Origin: Acidobacteriaceae bacterium
GTDB taxonomy: Bacteria > Acidobacteriota > Terriglobia > Terriglobales > SbA1
DNA length: 7,516 bases
Assembly: GCA_003156615.1 (NCBI GenBank)
Contig: PMHI01000484.1
Span: 4,925-12,440, forward strand
Direction of reading: 5' to 3'
Notes under the pieces: generated by a model
Told to the model about the DNA's origin: nothing
What the model saw: the letters and a program-made list of their open reading frames with translations, nothing else
The model's database searches: none
Shown here: piece by piece, positions 3,873 to 7,516 of the stretch
Position numbering within the stretch: the stretch's first letter is position 1
How the letters are laid out: every line of letters begins with the position of its first letter
Made by a program: the position numbers and the translations under genes

Positions 3873-6800
3873 ATGCGGAGTCTCTGCCCAATATCGCTAT
3901 CCCGCCTGTGCCTGCCCCTGCTCTTGCTGGGCATAGGCTGGGCCGGCGTAGGCGGCAGCATCTCGGGCACCATCAAAGACCCCTCGGGTGCGGCCATTGC
4001 CAAAGCGTCCGTCACTTTGGTCAACACCAGTACGGGCGTCCGACAATCCGCCACTGCCGACGGCCGAGGCAGTTATGCTTTTCCAGTCCTTCCCGTTGGC
4101 GGCTATGTTCTCGAAGTGAACCATCCCGGCTTCAAACCCTACCGCCGCACCGCAATCACGCTCGACGCCAACAGCGCACTTCTGCTGGATGTGGTACTGC
4201 AGGTAGGGGAGAGAACCGACGCCATCACAGTTACCGAGAATGCGGTTCACGTGGAAACCTCCAGTTCGCAGATGGGTGAGGTGATTACCGGTTCCACCAT
4301 GACCGCGGTCCCTCTCGATTACCGCAGCTTTACCGATCTGCTCGCCCTTCAGGCCGGCGTCGCTCCCGCCACCTCCATCACTTCCAGCACGGTACAGGAT
4401 GTGGGTGCCAGCGGCTTCTCTCCCTCGGGAAACTTGAATCCCGGCACCATTTCCATTAACGGCCAGCGCGAATTCGCCAACAGCTTTATGGTGAATGGCA
4501 GCGACGTCGAAGAAGACGTCAACATGGGCACTGCGATCATTCCCAATTTGGACTCCATCGCCGAGTTCAGAATTCTCACCAATAATTTCGATGCCGAATA
4601 TGGCGAGTATAGCGGCGGCCAGATCAATGTCATCACCAAGTCGGGCAGCAACGCATTTCACGGCGATGTCTTCGAGTTTCTGCGCAACACGGATCTGGAT
4701 GCGCGCAATTACTTTTCTCCCACCCGCGGCTCCTTTAACCAGAATCAATTCGGCGGCACCTTCGGGGGCCCAGTCCTGCGGAACAAGATTTTCTTCTACT
4801 CCGATTATCAAGGCACCCGTCAGACTCAGGGCGTCGACACGGGATTGATTCCCGTGCCTTCCGCCCAAGACCGGTCTGGCGATCTGTCGGACCTGGCAAG
4901 TTCGCTGGTTACGACAGTTTCCGTCAACATCAATGGCGTGCCGCAGCAGGTAACGATTCCAACCACTGTAACTGGATCATCCAATGGATTGGCCTACCAG
5001 CTTAATCAGGATTTCCCCTACACGGTGACTCCTGGAGAGCCGTATTACTTCACACAGGGGGAGACGGAACCTTCCTCCACTGGAACCTGCCCCGCTGGAG
5101 GTTGCCCCACCTATCCCAGCGCATGCACCAGTTCTCAGCAGTGTGTTTTTCCTGACGCGGCTATTCCGCAGGGAGCGTGGTCCGCTCCAGCCCAGCGTCT
5201 ACTGCAGTACATTCCCGCCCCCAATCAGCCCGGCAACTTCTTTTCCACCTCCGCCAACAACCAGATACTCCACGACAACAAAGGTGCCCTCCGCCTCGAC
5301 GCCAACACGTCCTGGGGCCTGTTCTCGGCCTACTATTTCCTCGACAACTTTACTCAGAACAACCCCTATCCTACGGCTCAGGGTGGAGCGAATGTGCCAG
5401 GCTTCAACGCCCTGAATTTGGGTCGCGCTCAGTTGCTGAACCTCGGCAACACTAAGACCGTGAGCACCACTGCCGTCAACGAATTTCGCTTCAGTTACCT
5501 GCGCGATTCCAATGACCTGGGCCGTCCGCAGGGTGGACTGGGAGTCAGCCTGGCATCTCAGGGTTTCCAGGTCGGACCCAATACTCCGGGCATCGTGCCT
5601 CTCTCGCCCCAAACCGAGGGCGTCGAGAACGTCGCCTTCAACAACTACTCCATCGGAACCAATACCAATGAGCTCCATCAAACCAACAACACCTACCAGT
5701 GGCTCGACAATTTTTCCAAAGTTGCGGGTTCTCACAGCATCAAAGTCGGCGGCGAGTTCCATTACGACCAGGTCAACACTCACGCCATCGCTCAGTTCAA
5801 CGGCAGTTTCCTGTTTTACGGCAGTCAGACGGGATCTGATTTCGCCGACTTCCTGCTCGGCGCTCCCACCCAATACAACCAGAGCCAACTCCAACCCTTT
5901 TACGGGCGCAACAAATATCTCGGTCTCTACGCCCAGGACAGTTGGCGGCTGCGGCCTAACCTCACCCTCAATTACGGTCTGCGCTGGGACCGGATCGAAC
6001 CCTGGTACGAAAAATACAATCAGCTCGCAGTTTTGGAGCCGGGCCGGCAATCCGTAGTTTTTCCCACCGCGCCGGTTGGAATTCTTTTCCCCACCGATCC
6101 CGGAGTTCCACGCACTCTGGCGCCCCCGGGCAACAAAGATTTCGCACCGCGCCTCGGCTTAGTTTATTCACCCACTTCCGATTCGGATTCTCTATTTGGC
6201 AAGATCCTCGGAGGTCCCGGCCAAACCAGCCTGCGCGTCGGCTTCGGCAGGTTTTACACTGCCATCGAAGCCCTGACCATCGGAGTTCTCGCGGCGAACG
6301 CGCCTTACGGCACCACCTATACCAGTCCCACTCCGCCTCTGTTTGCCACGCCGTTCATCTCCGCTTACACCGGTCAAGGCAGCCAATACTTCCCAGTGCA
6401 ACTGGCCCCGCTCAACTCCACGGCGAACCATCCCGACCCCAACATCGATTGGTCGCAGTTCGAGCCCATCAGTGGACTCCCCGCTTATCCCACCAGCAAC
6501 CGTATTCCCTACACCGAGGAGTACATGTTCTCCTGGGAGCGCCAACTCTCACCCAACGCGGTGCTCAGCGCCAGTTACGTGGGCACCCAGGGACATCGTC
6601 TACTGGCGCTCGTGGAAGCCAACCCCGGCAATCCCGCGCTTTGTTTGCAGCTGATGAATCCGGCGAACCTGGCCAGTGGACAAACCCCCTGCGGACCGTT
6701 CCTCGAAGGCAACACCTACATCACAGCTTCTCAGCAGACGATCTACGGAACCCGCGCTCCGCTTGGGCCCAACTTTGGCAGCGTTACAAATCAGGCCACG

Positions 6801-7516
6801 GTCGGCAACTCCAACTACAATGCGCTCGAAGTTACTCTCCGCCATACCAGCGGACATGTGGAAATTCTCGCCGGCTACACTTACAGCAAGTCCCTCGACC
6901 AGGCTTCCAACCTTGGAGAAGAGATCAATCCCGTCAACCCCGCGCTGAGCAAGGCTCTCTCTGCCTTCGACGTGAAACAGGACTTGGTCGTTAGCTACAA
7001 CTACCAACTCCCCCTCAATCGTCTTTTCCGCGCTTCCTCCCGTTGGACACAAGGTTGGGCGATCTCCGGCATTACCCGCTACAGCACGGGCTTTCCCGTC
7101 ACGCTCTACAACTACGGCGACAATTCCCTGCTGGGCGCTGAACCGAACGGGGTGAACAACTATGGCGTCGACGAACCGCAGTACACTCCGGGTGCGCTCG
7201 GCCTGAACCACAATCCTCGTAACGGCGAACCCTATTTCAATACCAGCCTGTTCAGTCTTCAGCCCCTGGGACGGCCGGGCAACGCCAAGCGCCGTTTCTT
7301 CTACGGCCCCGGCATCGACAACTACGATATAGCTCTACTGAAGACCGTGCCCCTCACCGAGTCCAAGTCCCTCCAATTCCGTTTTGAGGGATTCAACACC
7401 TTCAACCACGCCCAGTTCTACGGCCCGGCTTCGGTGAACGGCAACATCAACAGCTCGTCGTTCGGAGAGGTGGTCAGCGCCGCCGCTCCCCGTCTGATGC
7501 AGGCGGCGGTGAAGTT
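3873..7516 (+). CDS. Oar-like TonB-dependent-receptor-type outer-membrane protein (3' end cut by window edge)
   Basis: The frame is open from ATG 3873 to the edge, 1214 codons. It should be an outer-membrane transporter or adhesin-like barrel. A signal peptide spans about 1-27 (MRSLCPISLSRLCLPLLLL, then GIGWAG). Residues 29-121 are a carboxypeptidase-regulatory-like Ig fold (SISGTIKDPSGAAIAKASV ... DGRGSYAFPVLPVGGYVLEV). The plug follows at about 122-270, including INGQREFANSFMVNG and INVITKSGSNAFHGDVFEF (251-269). The rest is a long beta-barrel region, with FGGPVLRNKIFFYSDYQGTR (294-313) typical of Acidobacterial members. The visible end, APRLMQAAVKF, resembles the usual final strand, so only a few residues are missing. 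No TonB box is obvious, as is common in this class. Cys pairs occur at 406/411/418/424 and 924/940. An in-frame GTG at 3858 has a better ribosome site (GGAAG, 3847-3851) and would add five residues, so the start is uncertain. The substrate is unknown. Divergence from a Fur-family gene suggests metal-linked regulation. Confidence 0.92.
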   Translation, partial: MRSLCPISLSRLCLPLLLLGIGWAGVGGSISGTIKDPSGAAIAKASVTLVNTSTGVRQSATADGRGSYAFPVLPVGGYVLEVNHPGFKPYRRTAITLDANSALLLDVVLQVGERTDAITVTENAVHVETSSSQMGEVITGSTMTAVPLDYRSFTDLLALQAGVAPATSITSSTVQDVGASGFSPSGNLNPGTISINGQREFANSFMVNGSDVEEDVNMGTAIIPNLDSIAEFRILTNNFDAEYGEYSGGQINVITKSGSNAFHGDVFEFLRNTDLDARNYFSPTRGSFNQNQFGGTFGGPVLRNKIFFYSDYQGTRQTQGVDTGLIPVPSAQDRSGDLSDLASSLVTTVSVNINGVPQQVTIPTTVTGSSNGLAYQLNQDFPYTVTPGEPYYFTQGETEPSSTGTCPAGGCPTYPSACTSSQQCVFPDAAIPQGAWSAPAQRLLQYIPAPNQPGNFFSTSANNQILHDNKGALRLDANTSWGLFSAYYFLDNFTQNNPYPTAQGGANVPGFNALNLGRAQLLNLGNTKTVSTTAVNEFRFSYLRDSNDLGRPQGGLGVSLASQGFQVGPNTPGIVPLSPQTEGVENVAFNNYSIGTNTNELHQTNNTYQWLDNFSKVAGSHSIKVGGEFHYDQVNTHAIAQFNGSFLFYGSQTGSDFADFLLGAPTQYNQSQLQPFYGRNKYLGLYAQDSWRLRPNLTLNYGLRWDRIEPWYEKYNQLAVLEPGRQSVVFPTAPVGILFPTDPGVPRTLAPPGNKDFAPRLGLVYSPTSDSDSLFGKILGGPGQTSLRVGFGRFYTAIEALTIGVLAANAPYGTTYTSPTPPLFATPFISAYTGQGSQYFPVQLAPLNSTANHPDPNIDWSQFEPISGLPAYPTSNRIPYTEEYMFSWERQLSPNAVLSASYVGTQGHRLLALVEANPGNPALCLQLMNPANLASGQTPCGPFLEGNTYITASQQTIYGTRAPLGPNFGSVTNQATVGNSNYNALEVTLRHTSGHVEILAGYTYSKSLDQASNLGEEINPVNPALSKALSAFDVKQDLVVSYNYQLPLNRLFRASSRWTQGWAISGITRYSTGFPVTLYNYGDNSLLGAEPNGVNNYGVDEPQYTPGALGLNHNPRNGEPYFNTSLFSLQPLGRPGNAKRRFFYGPGIDNYDIALLKTVPLTESKSLQFRFEGFNTFNHAQFYGPASVNGNINSSSFGEVVSAAAPRLMQAAVK

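Noticed and set aside
3897..4868. A 323-codon open frame on the minus strand
   Set aside because: It lies antisense to the receptor gene, whose plus-strand frame shows clear signal peptide, Ig-like and plug motifs. The antisense product has no recognisable family features and is a GC-rich shadow.
5199..6050. A 283-codon open frame on the minus strand
   Set aside because: It is antisense to the receptor barrel region with no ribosome site or recognisable motif. Long antisense frames are expected with this codon use.

Overview
The window is GC-rich (roughly 60% by eye) and its gene content points to Acidobacteriota, probably class Terriglobia. The best evidence is a very long outer-membrane receptor of the Oar-like type (carboxypeptidase-regulatory-like domain, plug and large barrel). 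Others are an anti-sigma protein with Asp-box (BNR) repeats and a small secreted protein that resembles the ARPP-1 family. This assignment rests on recognising families, not on a database search.

Layout, left to right. (1) Positions 1-239, minus strand: the first 79 codons of a secreted ARPP-1-like protein, running off the left edge. (2) Positions 240-436: a divergent intergenic region holding a 64-nt nested hairpin just ahead of the minus-strand ribosome binding site. (3) Positions 437-2875, plus strand: a two-gene unit, a sigma-70 family factor followed 27 bp later by a membrane-anchored zinc-finger anti-sigma-like protein whose far side carries beta-propeller Asp boxes. (4) Positions 2876-3188: a convergent intergenic region with a strong plus-strand intrinsic terminator at 3074-3106. 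(5) Positions 3189-3635, minus strand: a complete Fur-family metalloregulator. (6) Positions 3636-3872: a divergent intergenic region dense in an AGTYGCAW motif (seven copies), including two nearly identical 23-bp sites whose starts lie 84 bp apart. (7) Position 3873 to the right edge, plus strand: a TonB-dependent-receptor-like protein with 1214 codons visible, complete except for the last few residues.

Two functional modules stand out. The sigma/anti-sigma pair looks like an envelope-sensing switch: the zinc finger would hold the sigma factor at the membrane and the extracytoplasmic Asp-box region would receive the signal. The Fur-family gene and the receptor are transcribed away from a shared control region full of repeated half-sites, which suggests metal-responsive control of the receptor and autoregulation. 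The regulator-to-site link is inference, because the motif is not a textbook Fur box. Nothing indicates phage, insertion sequences, CRISPR, tRNA or rRNA. The most interesting material is the repeat-rich Fur/receptor control region and the anti-sigma protein's unusual architecture.
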